Source: Pedomonas sp051304405 (GTDB lineage Bacteria; Pseudomonadota; Alphaproteobacteria; Sphingomonadales; Sphingomonadaceae). Taken from it: DNA of 64,000 nucleotides. The stretch covers positions 434,001 through 498,000 of the forward strand of contig NZ_JBPPGG010000001.1 in assembly GCF_051304405.1 (NCBI RefSeq). The letters are read 5' to 3'. The translations under genes were made by a program, and so were the position numbers. The notes beneath the pieces are model-generated. The model was not told the origin of the DNA. It saw nothing but the letters and a program-made list of their open reading frames with translations, and searched no databases. This document shows positions 18,521 to 25,897 of the stretch, in pieces (within the stretch, counting starts at the first letter, position 1; every line of letters starts with the position of its first letter).

Positions 18521-19032
18521 CCCTCCTCCCCCGGCAGCGGCAGCTTCTTCTGCTTCAGGAGGTAGACGACCTTGCGGCACAGCGCCTTCTGGTGCGCCTG
18601 GGTCTCGAGGAAGGTGTAGGGGTTCCAGATTTCGAAATACCCCTGGGCGCCAAGGAACAGCGCGGTTTTCTCGATCGCGGCGTAATCGATGAAGAAGCCG
18701 TCCAGAACGATTCGGCCGGCATCGTCGAACTTCACAGAATCGGCGGCGCCGAACAGGCTGCGGCGGATGTCCTCGCGGTTGGCGGTCGGGTCCTGCGCCA
18801 GACGCGCCTCGGCCTCCTCGCGCAGCTCCTTGAGGTAGGTGTGATCGTAAGCCACGAGGCAGGGCAGCTCCTCGTGCTCGCGAATGAGGAATTCCTCGCC
18901 GCCGGTGCGGGCCTTGATGACAGCGCGAAACTGCGCAGGAACCGAGACCCGGTTCTTGCTGTCAACGCTGTTGAGAGCGTTGCCATAAAACAGTTGTTCG
19001 CCCTGTTCGACCACGCGTGCCGTGCCCTCCAC
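18517..19032 (-). CDS. mraZ: transcriptional regulator MraZ
   Basis: AbrB-fold DNA-binding protein that typically represses its own dcw operon. The conserved core LFYGNALNSVDSKNRVSVPAQFR is at about residues 14-36, followed by a second half-repeat around DSVKFDDAGRIVLDGFFIDYA. The DNA-binding element DSKNRVSVP matches the family. The start used is a GTG at 19032; the first ~13 residues are not conserved and the true start might be slightly different. A candidate pair of MraZ boxes lies about 140 bp upstream at 19168-19182. The product has 171 residues. Confidence 0.93.
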   Translation of the reverse strand: MEGTARVVEQGEQLFYGNALNSVDSKNRVSVPAQFRAVIKARTGGEEFLIREHEELPCLVAYDHTYLKELREEAEARLAQDPTANREDIRRSLFGAADSVKFDDAGRIVLDGFFIDYAAIEKTALFLGAQGYFEIWNPYTFLETQAHQKALCRKVVYLLKQKKLPLPGEEG

Positions 19033-19167
19033 TGGGGCGCACGCCTTCTCCTCACAAACTCACGACCGGCGCGAAACGCGCCCTGCATCCTGACTCGGGA
19101 AAGAGAAGAAAACGCCGCCCACAGCCAAGGTGTACATGCCACAACATGGGTTTTCAATGGGAAAAAG

Positions 19168-19182
19168 CCCCACTACGTCCCA
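19168..19182 (-). promoter_or_regulatory. candidate MraZ operator boxes
   Basis: On the minus strand the sequence reads TGGGA-CGTAG-TGGGG, two TGGGN boxes 10 bp apart, the spacing known for MraZ operators. It lies upstream of mraZ in its own transcriptional direction. Only two boxes are clear; many operators have three or more. Confidence 0.5.
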
Positions 19183-19260
19183 AAACGGGGTGGTTTGCCG
19201 CCACTTCCCGGGCAAACGGGCGCAAACGGACCCGTTTCGCGGGCGCAATTGGCCCGTTCG

Positions 19261-19275
19261 TAAATTTTCCGTTAA
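19261..19275 (-). promoter_or_regulatory. CtrA-like half-site pair
   Basis: Minus-strand TTAA-CGGAAAA-TTTA, one mismatch from the CtrA consensus TTAA-N7-TTAA. It lies in the AT-rich stretch between rnpB and mraZ. Evidence is the motif alone. Confidence 0.3.
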
Positions 19276-19331
19276 TTTTCAAGAGATTGTTCCGGACACA
19301 TCTGGCCCGGATTGAAGGGAAAAGGAAAAGC

Positions 19332-19737
19332 GGCAGAGGATCTGTAAGCCGGGTTCTGTGCACGTGGGATGAAATCCCACGCCGACGACCATTCCTCTAC
19401 GACAGGCGTTGCCGCCTGCCTCCAGCAACCAACCCGGACGGTCATGCCGGATCCGCATTGGCAGCCCCGAAAGGCTGCCGCGCCGTCCCTACTCGGTCTT
19501 GCTCCCAGCGGGGTTTGCCATGCCTGTGCTGTTGCCAGCCCAGCGGTGCGCTCTTACCGCACCTTTTCACCCTTACCGGCGGTCGGAAGCGGGCTTCCGG
19601 TCGGCCGGCGGTTCGATCTCTGTGGCACTGTCCCTCGGGTTGCCCCGGCCGGGTGTTACCCGGCGCTGTTGATCCGTGGAGCCCGGACTTTCCTCCCCCC
19701 GCGCCGAACGCGGGCGGCGGCCGTCCGATCCTCTGCC
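19332..19737 (-). ncRNA. rnpB: RNase P RNA, type A
   Basis: Catalytic RNA that trims the 5' leaders of tRNA precursors. On the minus strand the 5' and 3' ends pair over 11 bp (GGCAGAGGATC with GATCCTCTGCC). The universally conserved GAGGAAAGTCCGGGCTCC, the GGGTAACACCCGG hairpin, AGGGACAGTGCCACAGA and the 3' segment AAGGGTGAAAAGGTGCGG are all present in order. Length is about 406 nt. A T-rich stretch (CTTTTCCTTTTCCC) follows the 3' end. Ends were set by the terminal pairing and could be off by a few bases. It lies directly upstream of the dcw cluster on the same strand. Confidence 0.96.
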
Positions 19738-19874
19738 GTGACCCTGATATGGGAAATCGTCCCACCTTGCCAATGGAGAAAACCGGGCGCGCGCGGAATA
19801 CCGGCTGGCGCTTCTGGCCCTTGCCAATCGCCGAGACGCGCCTTACGGGTTCAGGGCAACGAGGAGAAGACCGC

Positions 19875-20084
19875 ATGCGCGTTGGACTTATCTTGATTTC
19901 CGCAAGCCTGTTGCTGGCCGCCTGCGGCGGCAAGTCCGACCGGGTCGAGACCACCGGCGGCAAGCCCAGGGCGGCCCTGACCATCGGGGAAGACATCAAG
20001 AAGGCCGCAAGGAAACTGCCGGACAACCTGGCGGGCGATTCGGCCAATCGCGCCCACCTCGGCGAGCCCATCATCCCGCAATAA
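19875..20084 (+). CDS. small lipoprotein of unknown function
   Basis: A 69-residue protein with a short basic N-terminus, a hydrophobic segment (residues 4-16) and a lipobox LLAAC with the modified cysteine at position 17; the mature part is only about 53 residues, hydrophilic and basic in the middle. The Shine-Dalgarno GGAGAAG precedes the ATG. The start was chosen by this signal; the frame is open far upstream, but only across rnpB. It is transcribed away from rnpB. A hairpin (GGGCGCG/CGCGCCC, 20119-20136) follows the stop. I do not recognise a family. Confidence 0.8.
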   Translation: MRVGLILISASLLLAACGGKSDRVETTGGKPRAALTIGEDIKKAARKLPDNLAGDSANRAHLGEPIIPQ

Positions 20085-20143
20085 ACAGGGGCAATGAACA
20101 ACCAGGGGCAATGACCGGGGGCGCGAGACCGCGCCCGGCGCCC

Positions 20144-20878
20144 CTAGACGATCAGCCCTTCCCCCGCCAGCAGGGCGGCCAGCCGCTCCTGCGTCTGGGT
20201 GTCGGCGTAGCCGGTCACGCCCTCGGGGCGGAAATGGCGCTGGAAGGCGATGGTGACCACTTCGGTCATGGAATCGAAAACACCTGTTTCCTCAATGGCG
20301 TAGCCCCAAGCCTTGAGACGGGCCTGATAGCGCAGCACCGGCGCGCCCTTGTCGCCCGGCCCGAGCAGCGGAAAGTCGCCCGGCTTCACCCGCTCCGGCC
20401 ACACCCCCAGCCCTTCCGCCGCCAGCTGCCGCCAGTCGAACAGCTCGCCGGGGTCGGTCTTGCGCGCCGGGGCCACATCCGAGTGGCCGATGACGTTGCG
20501 GGCGGGAATGGCATGGCGTCCCACGATCTCGCGGGCGAGCGCGACCAGCGCCGCCATCTGCGGCTCCGCGAACGGGCGGTAGCCGAACTCGTGGCCCGGA
20601 TTGACCAGCTCGATACCGATGGAGGCGGCGTTCACGTCCGTCACCCCCCGCCAGCAGGAGACGCCCGCATGCCAGGCGCGGCGGTCCTCCGGCACGTGGA
20701 CATAGACCGTGCCGTCCTCGTCGATGGTGTAGTGGGACGAGACCTTGGCCTCCGGGTTGGTCAGTTGCCGCAGCGCGGCCTCGGCCGATTCCATGCCCGT
20801 GTAGTGAAGCACCAGCATGGAGACCGGCTGGCCGCGCCGGTCGTCATGGTTCGGGGAAGGAAGCGCCACCTGCTTCAT
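20144..20878 (-). CDS. N-acetylmuramoyl-L-alanine amidase (AmpD-like) with peptidoglycan-binding domain
   Basis: Zinc amidase (Amidase_2 family) that cuts the MurNAc-L-Ala bond, in recycling or cell separation. The zinc and catalytic motifs are visible: VLHYTGM with His25, SIGIELVNPGHEF, and IGHSDVAPARKTDPGELFDW with the last His and Asp. The C-terminal 70 residues (LLGPGDKGAPVLRYQARLKAWGY onwards) form a PG_binding_1 domain. No signal peptide is seen, so it may be cytoplasmic like AmpD or need another export route. It has 244 residues and its start overlaps the stop of the DMT permease gene by 4 bp. Confidence 0.92.
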   Translation of the reverse strand: MKQVALPSPNHDDRRGQPVSMLVLHYTGMESAEAALRQLTNPEAKVSSHYTIDEDGTVYVHVPEDRRAWHAGVSCWRGVTDVNAASIGIELVNPGHEFGYRPFAEPQMAALVALAREIVGRHAIPARNVIGHSDVAPARKTDPGELFDWRQLAAEGLGVWPERVKPGDFPLLGPGDKGAPVLRYQARLKAWGYAIEETGVFDSMTEVVTIAFQRHFRPEGVTGYADTQTQERLAALLAGEGLIV

Positions 20879-21768
20879 GGCTGCCGGCTCCCGTTTCCGC
20901 TCACTTGCGCCTCCTCCTTCTGCGCGCCCCGGAAGGTGATGATGGCGACGCCCGCCAGCGCGATCAGGCCGCCGGTGATCATCTGCCGCGTCAGCACGTT
21001 ATCGAAGATCCACACGCTGAACAGCACCGAGAGCATGGGCGACAGCAGGGTGAAGGGCGAGATGATCGTCACGGGGTAGCGCTGGAGCAGCCAGGCCAGC
21101 CCCGCGTGGCCGATCACCGACGAGAAGCCCGCCGCGAACAGCAGGTAGCCGTAGACCTTGAGCGGGATGTCCTGCGGGTGGGTCAGCACGCCCGGCTCGT
21201 AGGCCAGCGACAGTACGGAGAGAATGGGAATGCTGGTGAGGGAAATCCACGCCTGGAGGTTGAGCGGCGTGATCCCCGTCAGGCGGCGCACCATCACCGT
21301 GCCCAGCGCGGCGGCGAAGGCGGAGACGGTCATCAGCGCCAGCGGCACCCGTTCCTCGAACACGTGCGGGTCGAACGACAGGTAGGCGATGCCGGCAAAC
21401 GCAAGCACGATGCCCACGGTGCGGATCCAGCGGATGCGCTCGCCGAGCAGGGCGATGGCGAGGATGAGGCTGAACGGCACCCACAACTGGGAGGCGATGG
21501 CGAGCGCGCTGATGTTGGTGGCCATGGAGAAGGCCACGTTCATCACCGAGAATTGCAGGGCGCCCATGACCAGGCCGGTGGCGAGCACCGCGCCCATACG
21601 CCCCGGCACCCAGCGCAGGGCGGGCGCGCAGAGGAGGAACAGGAACCCGAAGCGGATGACGGCCGCCGCCAGCGGGTCCAGCTCCATGAGCGCCAGCTTC
21701 ACCGGCACGATGTTGAAGCCCCATGCCACGTTGATGAGCATGAGGAACGCGAAGTGCAACGGCTTCAT
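20875..21768 (-). CDS. EamA/DMT-family inner-membrane permease
   Basis: About ten hydrophobic helices spread over 297 residues with the internal duplication typical of EamA proteins; N-terminal WGFNIVPVKLALMELDPLAAAVIRF and mid-protein ALGTVMVRRLTGITPLNLQAW fit the two repeats. The family exports amino acids or other metabolites; the substrate cannot be told from sequence. It lies in a three-gene run djlA-DMT-amidase with ATGA overlaps, so co-transcription is likely, although no common pathway is evident. The C-terminal tail after the last helix is short and polar. Confidence 0.9.
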   Translation of the reverse strand: MKPLHFAFLMLINVAWGFNIVPVKLALMELDPLAAAVIRFGFLFLLCAPALRWVPGRMGAVLATGLVMGALQFSVMNVAFSMATNISALAIASQLWVPFSLILAIALLGERIRWIRTVGIVLAFAGIAYLSFDPHVFEERVPLALMTVSAFAAALGTVMVRRLTGITPLNLQAWISLTSIPILSVLSLAYEPGVLTHPQDIPLKVYGYLLFAAGFSSVIGHAGLAWLLQRYPVTIISPFTLLSPMLSVLFSVWIFDNVLTRQMITGGLIALAGVAIITFRGAQKEEAQVSGNGSRQP

Positions 21769-22496
21769 GCAGCCTCTTCCTGAGCCAGAATGGTGCGGTA
21801 GGCTGCGTTGATCGCCGCCATGCGCTGCTCGGCAACGCGAATGAATTCGGTCGGCACGCCCGCCGCGATGTGGCGGTCGGGGTGGTGTTCCTTGACCAGT
21901 TGACGGTAGGCGGCCCGCACCTCCGCCAGATCCGCCCCCGGGTCCACGCCCAGAATCACATAGGGGTCATCCGGGTGGCTGGGCAGATGGCGGGAGCGGA
22001 TGCGGGCAAAGGCCCCGCCGCGAAAGCCGAGCAGCCGCCCCACCGTCTCCAGGTAGGCCATTTCCTCCCCGGTCACGTAGCCGTCGGCGCGGGCGATGAG
22101 GAACAGGGCGTCCAGCAGGTCCTCGAGGATCGGCGAGCCCTCGCCGAACAGCTGGGCCGCCTGGCGGGCATAGGCCTCGTAGCCGTCCGTCGATTTCTGC
22201 GCGAGGCGGTAGAAGCGGATGACGTTGGCCTCCTCGGCCGGGTCCACCCGGAACAGGCGGCGGAAGGCGCAGAACTCGGCCTCGTCCGCCCGGCCGTCGG
22301 CGCGGGCCATCTTGGCGGCCAGGGCGATGGCGGCGATGGTGAAGGCCACCTGGCGGCGCTCCGCCTCGGGCGTGCGCCAGCGCTCGACCGGCACATCGAC
22401 CACGGCGTGGCCGATGACGATGCCGATCAAGGCGCCGATCGGGCCGCCAATGGCCAGTCCCGCTGCGCCGCCGATGAGCTTGCCCCAGATTGACAT
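21765..22496 (-). CDS. djlA: DjlA-like membrane J-domain co-chaperone
   Basis: A glycine-rich membrane segment at residues 4-32 (AAGLAIGGPIGALIGIVIGHA) is followed by a TerB-like helical domain (about 50-165) and a C-terminal J domain (about 175-240) with YVILGVDPGADLAEVRAAYRQLVKEHHPDRH, including the HPD motif needed to stimulate DnaK ATPase. The domain order is that of DjlA. It has 243 residues. It is the first gene of a run with the DMT permease and the amidase. Nothing in the neighbourhood points to a specific client. Confidence 0.9.
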   Translation of the reverse strand: MSIWGKLIGGAAGLAIGGPIGALIGIVIGHAVVDVPVERWRTPEAERRQVAFTIAAIALAAKMARADGRADEAEFCAFRRLFRVDPAEEANVIRFYRLAQKSTDGYEAYARQAAQLFGEGSPILEDLLDALFLIARADGYVTGEEMAYLETVGRLLGFRGGAFARIRSRHLPSHPDDPYVILGVDPGADLAEVRAAYRQLVKEHHPDRHIAAGVPTEFIRVAEQRMAAINAAYRTILAQEEAA

Positions 22497-22852
22497 GCGT
22501 TGAACCGGCGTTCCGTCCCTGCTTCGTTGCGTCCGTCTGTCTTGCGTCCGTCAGACTTGTGTCGGTCTGTCGTTGCGTCAGCGCACCCGTCCCCGCTCCG
22601 GCTGCCGGCCGCCCCCGCCTTGCGCCGCGCGGCCAGGGCAGACAGCTCAGCCAGAAGTAAGGTGGAATGCGCCCCTCTGTGTCAGGCCCCTATGTCAGGC
22701 CTCTGTGTCAGGAAATTCTTTTTCCCGGACAATTTAAGCAATTCCGGCGGCGCTGGAAACCGGCTGGTTCGGCGCTGCGGCAAATCACGCCACGCCCCGC
22801 CTCAGGAGGCGGCGGATCATGAACAAGGGCGGATGAAAAAGGGGAGAAAACC
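22497..22852. other. intergenic stretch between cheR and djlA
   Basis: No convincing gene. It contains simple direct repeats: several TGCGTCCGTC-like units at 22535-22580 and three CTRTGTCAGGCC units at 22675-22710. A plus-strand open frame over it lacks a ribosome-binding site and any recognisable feature. Confidence 0.6.
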
Positions 22853-22872
22853 GCGGGGAAAGACCGCCCCGC
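22853..22872 (-). terminator. terminator of the che operon
   Basis: On the minus strand, GCGGGG and CCCCGC pair around an 8-nt loop and are followed by GGTTTTCTCCCCTTTTT, 11 nt past the cheR stop. Confidence 0.75.
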
Positions 22873-22882
22873 ACCCGTCAGC

Positions 22883-23731
22883 TCAGGCGCTGATCGCCTG
22901 CACCGCCTCGCTTTCGGCGGGAACATAAAGGCCGCGCATGTCGCGCACGGGCTTGAACGCCTTGGTGAGGCCCAGCACCGTCTCGGCCGCGCCGAGGAAC
23001 AGGCTGCCGTCGTTCGGCATCTGCCGGCGGATCGCCTCCAGCACCCGCGCCTTGGTGGGGGCGTCGAAGTAGATCAGCACGTTGCGGCAGAACACCACGT
23101 CGAAGATGCCCAGCGGCGTCAGCGGCTGCAGCAGGTTGAAGGTGCGGAACTTCACCTTGCTCCTGATCTCGGGGGAGATCTGCCACAGGTCTCCCACCTT
23201 GGTGAAATAGGTCATCAGGTTCTTGATGGGCAGGCCGCGTTGCACCTCGAACTGGGAGTAGATCCCCGCCTGCGCCTTGGCGATGGCCTGGGAGGAGAGG
23301 TCCGTTGCGATGATCTCGATGGTCCAGTCCGCCCACATCGCCCGCTGCTGGTCGAGGATCATGGCGATGGAATAGGGCTCCTGCCCGGTCGAACAGGCGG
23401 CGCTCCAGATGCGCAGGCGGCGGCTGTTGGCGCGCGCCGTGCGGAGCGCGGGCAGCACGTGGTGGGCCAGGGTATCGAACGGCAGGTTGTCCCGGAAGAA
23501 GAACGACTCGTTGATCGTCATGGCTTCCGAGATCTCGTGCAGCAGCGTCTCGTCCGGCTTGTGGCGGATCAGCCTGACCAGCTGCGGCAGATCATCCAGA
23601 CCGCGCCGCCGCGCCACCGGTGTGAGGCGCGACTCCAGCAGATACCCCTTCTCCGGGCCGAGCACGAGGCCGGAGCGCGACTTGAGCAAGTCGGCGAGGA
23701 ACTGGAAATCCTGCGGCGCGAGCAAGCTCAT
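22883..23731 (-). CDS. cheR: chemotaxis protein methyltransferase CheR
   Basis: SAM-dependent enzyme that methylates glutamates of chemoreceptors. An N-terminal helical domain (about 1-85) ends at EAMTINESFFFRDN, a family signature. The SAM-binding core has RIWSAACSTGQEPYSIAM (near 118-135), IIATDLSSQAIAKAQAGIY, and FDVVFCRNVLIYFD (near 215). The start at 23731 overlaps the cheB stop as ATGA and gives 282 residues; further upstream the frame lies inside cheB. It is the last gene of cheA-W-Y-B-R. Confidence 0.97.
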   Translation of the reverse strand: MSLLAPQDFQFLADLLKSRSGLVLGPEKGYLLESRLTPVARRRGLDDLPQLVRLIRHKPDETLLHEISEAMTINESFFFRDNLPFDTLAHHVLPALRTARANSRRLRIWSAACSTGQEPYSIAMILDQQRAMWADWTIEIIATDLSSQAIAKAQAGIYSQFEVQRGLPIKNLMTYFTKVGDLWQISPEIRSKVKFRTFNLLQPLTPLGIFDVVFCRNVLIYFDAPTKARVLEAIRRQMPNDGSLFLGAAETVLGLTKAFKPVRDMRGLYVPAESEAVQAISA

Positions 23732-24903
23732 GGGCAACGCCCCTCCATGAGAGAGCCGATCGTCGCGCCGATCCTGCCGAGCGGCAGGACATAGCTGGCG
23801 AGGCCGGCCTGGGTGACGGCGCCGGGCATGCCCCACACCACTGACGAATTTTCATCCTGCGCGATGACGGTGCCGCCGTGGGCCACCACCTCGGCCGCGC
23901 CGTCGCGCCCGTCGTGGCCCATGCCGGTCAGCACCACGGCCAGGCAGGCGCTGGCGTAGACCCGCGCGGCGGACTCGAACAGCGGATCGACCGCCGGGCG
24001 GCAGAAGTTCACCGGCGGGCTGTCATCGGTGGCGATGACCGGCTGGCTGGCGTTGCCCGCCACCCGCATGTGCAGCCCCCCCGGCGCGATGTAGACCCGC
24101 CCCGGCCGGATCGGCTCGCCGTCCACCGCCTCGGCGGCCGTGAAGCCGGTCTGGCGCTGGATGTGCTCGGCGAGAATCCGGGTGAAGTTGGGGGGCATGT
24201 GCTGGGTGATGAGGATGGGCAGCCGGAACGGCTTCGGCAGGCTGCCGAGCAGGCTGAACAGCGCCTGCGGGCCGCCGGTCGACGCGCCGATGGCGAGCAC
24301 GCTCGGGCGCGCGCGGGAAGGCTGGGCCCGGGCCGGCTTCGGCTCGGGCGCGGCGGCCGGGCTCCGGCGCGGCTGGAGCGGCTGGCTGGCGGGAATGGGC
24401 CCCCGGGTCTCGAAATCGATGAGCGGCTCGCGGCGGCGGCGGCGGGCCACTTGCCCCATGGTCCGCACCTTCTCCAGCAGCTCCCGCCGGAAATCGACGC
24501 CGTTGGTGATGATGCCCGTGCTCTGGGGCTTGGGGATGTAGTCCGCCGCGCCCAGGCCCAGCGCCTTCAGGGAGATGTCCGCGTTGCGCAGCGTCAGGGT
24601 GGAGGCCATGAGGATCTGCACGCCCGGCTGCGCCTCAAGCAGCAGCGGGAGGGCGGTCAGGCCGTCCATTTCCGGCATTTCGATGTCGAGGACGATGACG
24701 TCGAAGCGCTGCTGCTGGGCCCGGCGCACGGCCTCGACGCCGTTATGGGCGGTGGCAACGACCCGGATCATCGGGTCATCCTCGAGCCAGCGGGACAGGA
24801 TGCCGCGAATCACCGCCGAGTCATCGACAACCAGTACCCTTACATGATTTGGCGGGGTCGCCCGACCCGGCTCGCCTGCCGCACCCAACGCTGACACGCC
24901 CAT
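23728..24903 (-). CDS. cheB: chemotaxis protein-glutamate methylesterase CheB
   Basis: Response-regulator methylesterase that removes receptor methyl groups when phosphorylated by CheA. The receiver domain spans about 21-140 with acidic pocket VVDDSA and phospho-acceptor Asp73 (VLDIEMPEMD). A linker of about 50 residues rich in Pro, Arg and Ala separates it from the catalytic domain, whose triad is visible as Ser in AIGASTGGPQAL, His in ITQHMPPNFT and Asp in LTGMGHDGRDGA. It has 391 residues. An ATGA overlap couples it to cheR. Confidence 0.97.
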   Translation of the reverse strand: MGVSALGAAGEPGRATPPNHVRVLVVDDSAVIRGILSRWLEDDPMIRVVATAHNGVEAVRRAQQQRFDVIVLDIEMPEMDGLTALPLLLEAQPGVQILMASTLTLRNADISLKALGLGAADYIPKPQSTGIITNGVDFRRELLEKVRTMGQVARRRRREPLIDFETRGPIPASQPLQPRRSPAAAPEPKPARAQPSRARPSVLAIGASTGGPQALFSLLGSLPKPFRLPILITQHMPPNFTRILAEHIQRQTGFTAAEAVDGEPIRPGRVYIAPGGLHMRVAGNASQPVIATDDSPPVNFCRPAVDPLFESAARVYASACLAVVLTGMGHDGRDGAAEVVAHGGTVIAQDENSSVVWGMPGAVTQAGLASYVLPLGRIGATIGSLMEGRCP

Positions 24904-24983
24904 TCATCCAATCCCTTGGCCGCATGCGCGACATTCAACTTCGCAAACGCCACCGAACAAAAAAACGTAAGCCGCAGGCGGCC

Positions 24984-25349
24984 TCAGATCAGGCCGACCT
25001 GCGAGAACTTTGCTTCGATGATTTCCCTGTCGAAGGGCTTCATGATGTATTCGTCCGCCCCCGCCTCGATGGCGGCACGGATGTGCGCCATGTCATTTTC
25101 CGTGGTGCAGAAGATCACCAGCGGCTGCTTTTCCACGTCCGCCGAGCGCAGCGCCTTCAGGAAATCGAGGCCGTTCATCACCGGCATATTCCAGTCGAGC
25201 AGGACCACATCGGGCATGGCGGCCTGGCATTGCTCCCAGGCGTCCTGCCCGTCCACAGCTTCCGTGATCTCAAACTCCAGATCTTCCAGGATGCGCCGGG
25301 CAACCTTTCGGATCACCTTCGAGTCATCAACAACCAAGCAGGACTTCAT
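24984..25349 (-). CDS. cheY: chemotaxis response regulator CheY
   Basis: Single-domain receiver of 121 residues that, when phosphorylated by CheA, normally binds the flagellar switch. The acidic pair Asp8-Asp9 (VVDDSK), phospho-acceptor Asp52 (LLDWNMP) and the conserved Lys in YIMKPFD are visible. No output domain is attached. It lies between cheW and cheB. Related alphaproteobacterial single-domain receivers can also act as phosphate sinks, so a motor-binding role is likely but not shown by sequence. Confidence 0.95.
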   Translation of the reverse strand: MKSCLVVDDSKVIRKVARRILEDLEFEITEAVDGQDAWEQCQAAMPDVVLLDWNMPVMNGLDFLKALRSADVEKQPLVIFCTTENDMAHIRAAIEAGADEYIMKPFDREIIEAKFSQVGLI

Positions 25350-25430
25350 GCCTCATGCTCCACTCGAGGATCTCGCGTCCTGAACAATAGGCGCGCAAAA
25401 CTTGCCGCCGGGTTAAGGTCTTGCGGTCCG

Positions 25431-25877
25431 TCAGGCAGCCGCTGCCCGGTCGATGTCGAGCACGCGGCGCACATCCAGCACCACCAGCAGCTCGTCATCG
25501 AGCCGGTAGATGCCGTCGGACACCTCGCGCCACCTCTGGTCGAGCGTCACCGGATTCTTCTCGAACAGGGAATCCGGCAGGCTGAGCACCTCGCCCACGC
25601 TGTCGATGATGAGCGAGTAGGACTCGCCCTTGAAGTCCACCACCACGCTCATCGCCTTCTCGCCGGGCATGCGCGCGGGCATGCCGAGGCGCTCGCGCAG
25701 GTCGATGGCGGTGACGATGCGGCCGCGCAGGTTGAGCACGCCCGCCACCCACGGCGGGGCGAGCGGCACCCGGGTCACGTTCTGCAACTTCAGCACGTCG
25801 TGCACCACGAGCACCGGGATGCCCAGCAGCTGCCCGGCCAGGCGGATGGTGACGAAGTCCTTGGAACCTTCCTTCAT
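25431..25877 (-). CDS. cheW: chemotaxis coupling protein CheW
   Basis: Adaptor of 148 residues that joins chemoreceptors to CheA. The single CheW domain runs from residue 8 to about 142, with LLGIPVLVVHDVLKLQNVTRVPLAPPWVAGVLNLRGRIVTAIDLRERLG-type sequence in the first half; the NLRG segment is the family hallmark. VVDFKGESYSLIIDSVGEVL and LDVRRVLDI form the second half. It starts 20 nt past the cheA stop and is clearly co-transcribed with it. Confidence 0.96.
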   Translation of the reverse strand: MKEGSKDFVTIRLAGQLLGIPVLVVHDVLKLQNVTRVPLAPPWVAGVLNLRGRIVTAIDLRERLGMPARMPGEKAMSVVVDFKGESYSLIIDSVGEVLSLPDSLFEKNPVTLDQRWREVSDGIYRLDDELLVVLDVRRVLDIDRAAAA

Positions 25878-25897
25878 GCGTCCTTACTCCCCGCTCC

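Noticed and set aside
19017..19874. Long plus-strand frame ahead of the small lipoprotein
   Set aside because: It runs through the RNase P RNA gene and the mraZ leader; the lipoprotein has its own ATG and Shine-Dalgarno at 19875.
22500..22928. 142-codon plus-strand frame between djlA and cheR
   Set aside because: No ribosome-binding site or recognisable motif; it crosses the che terminator and the end of cheR.
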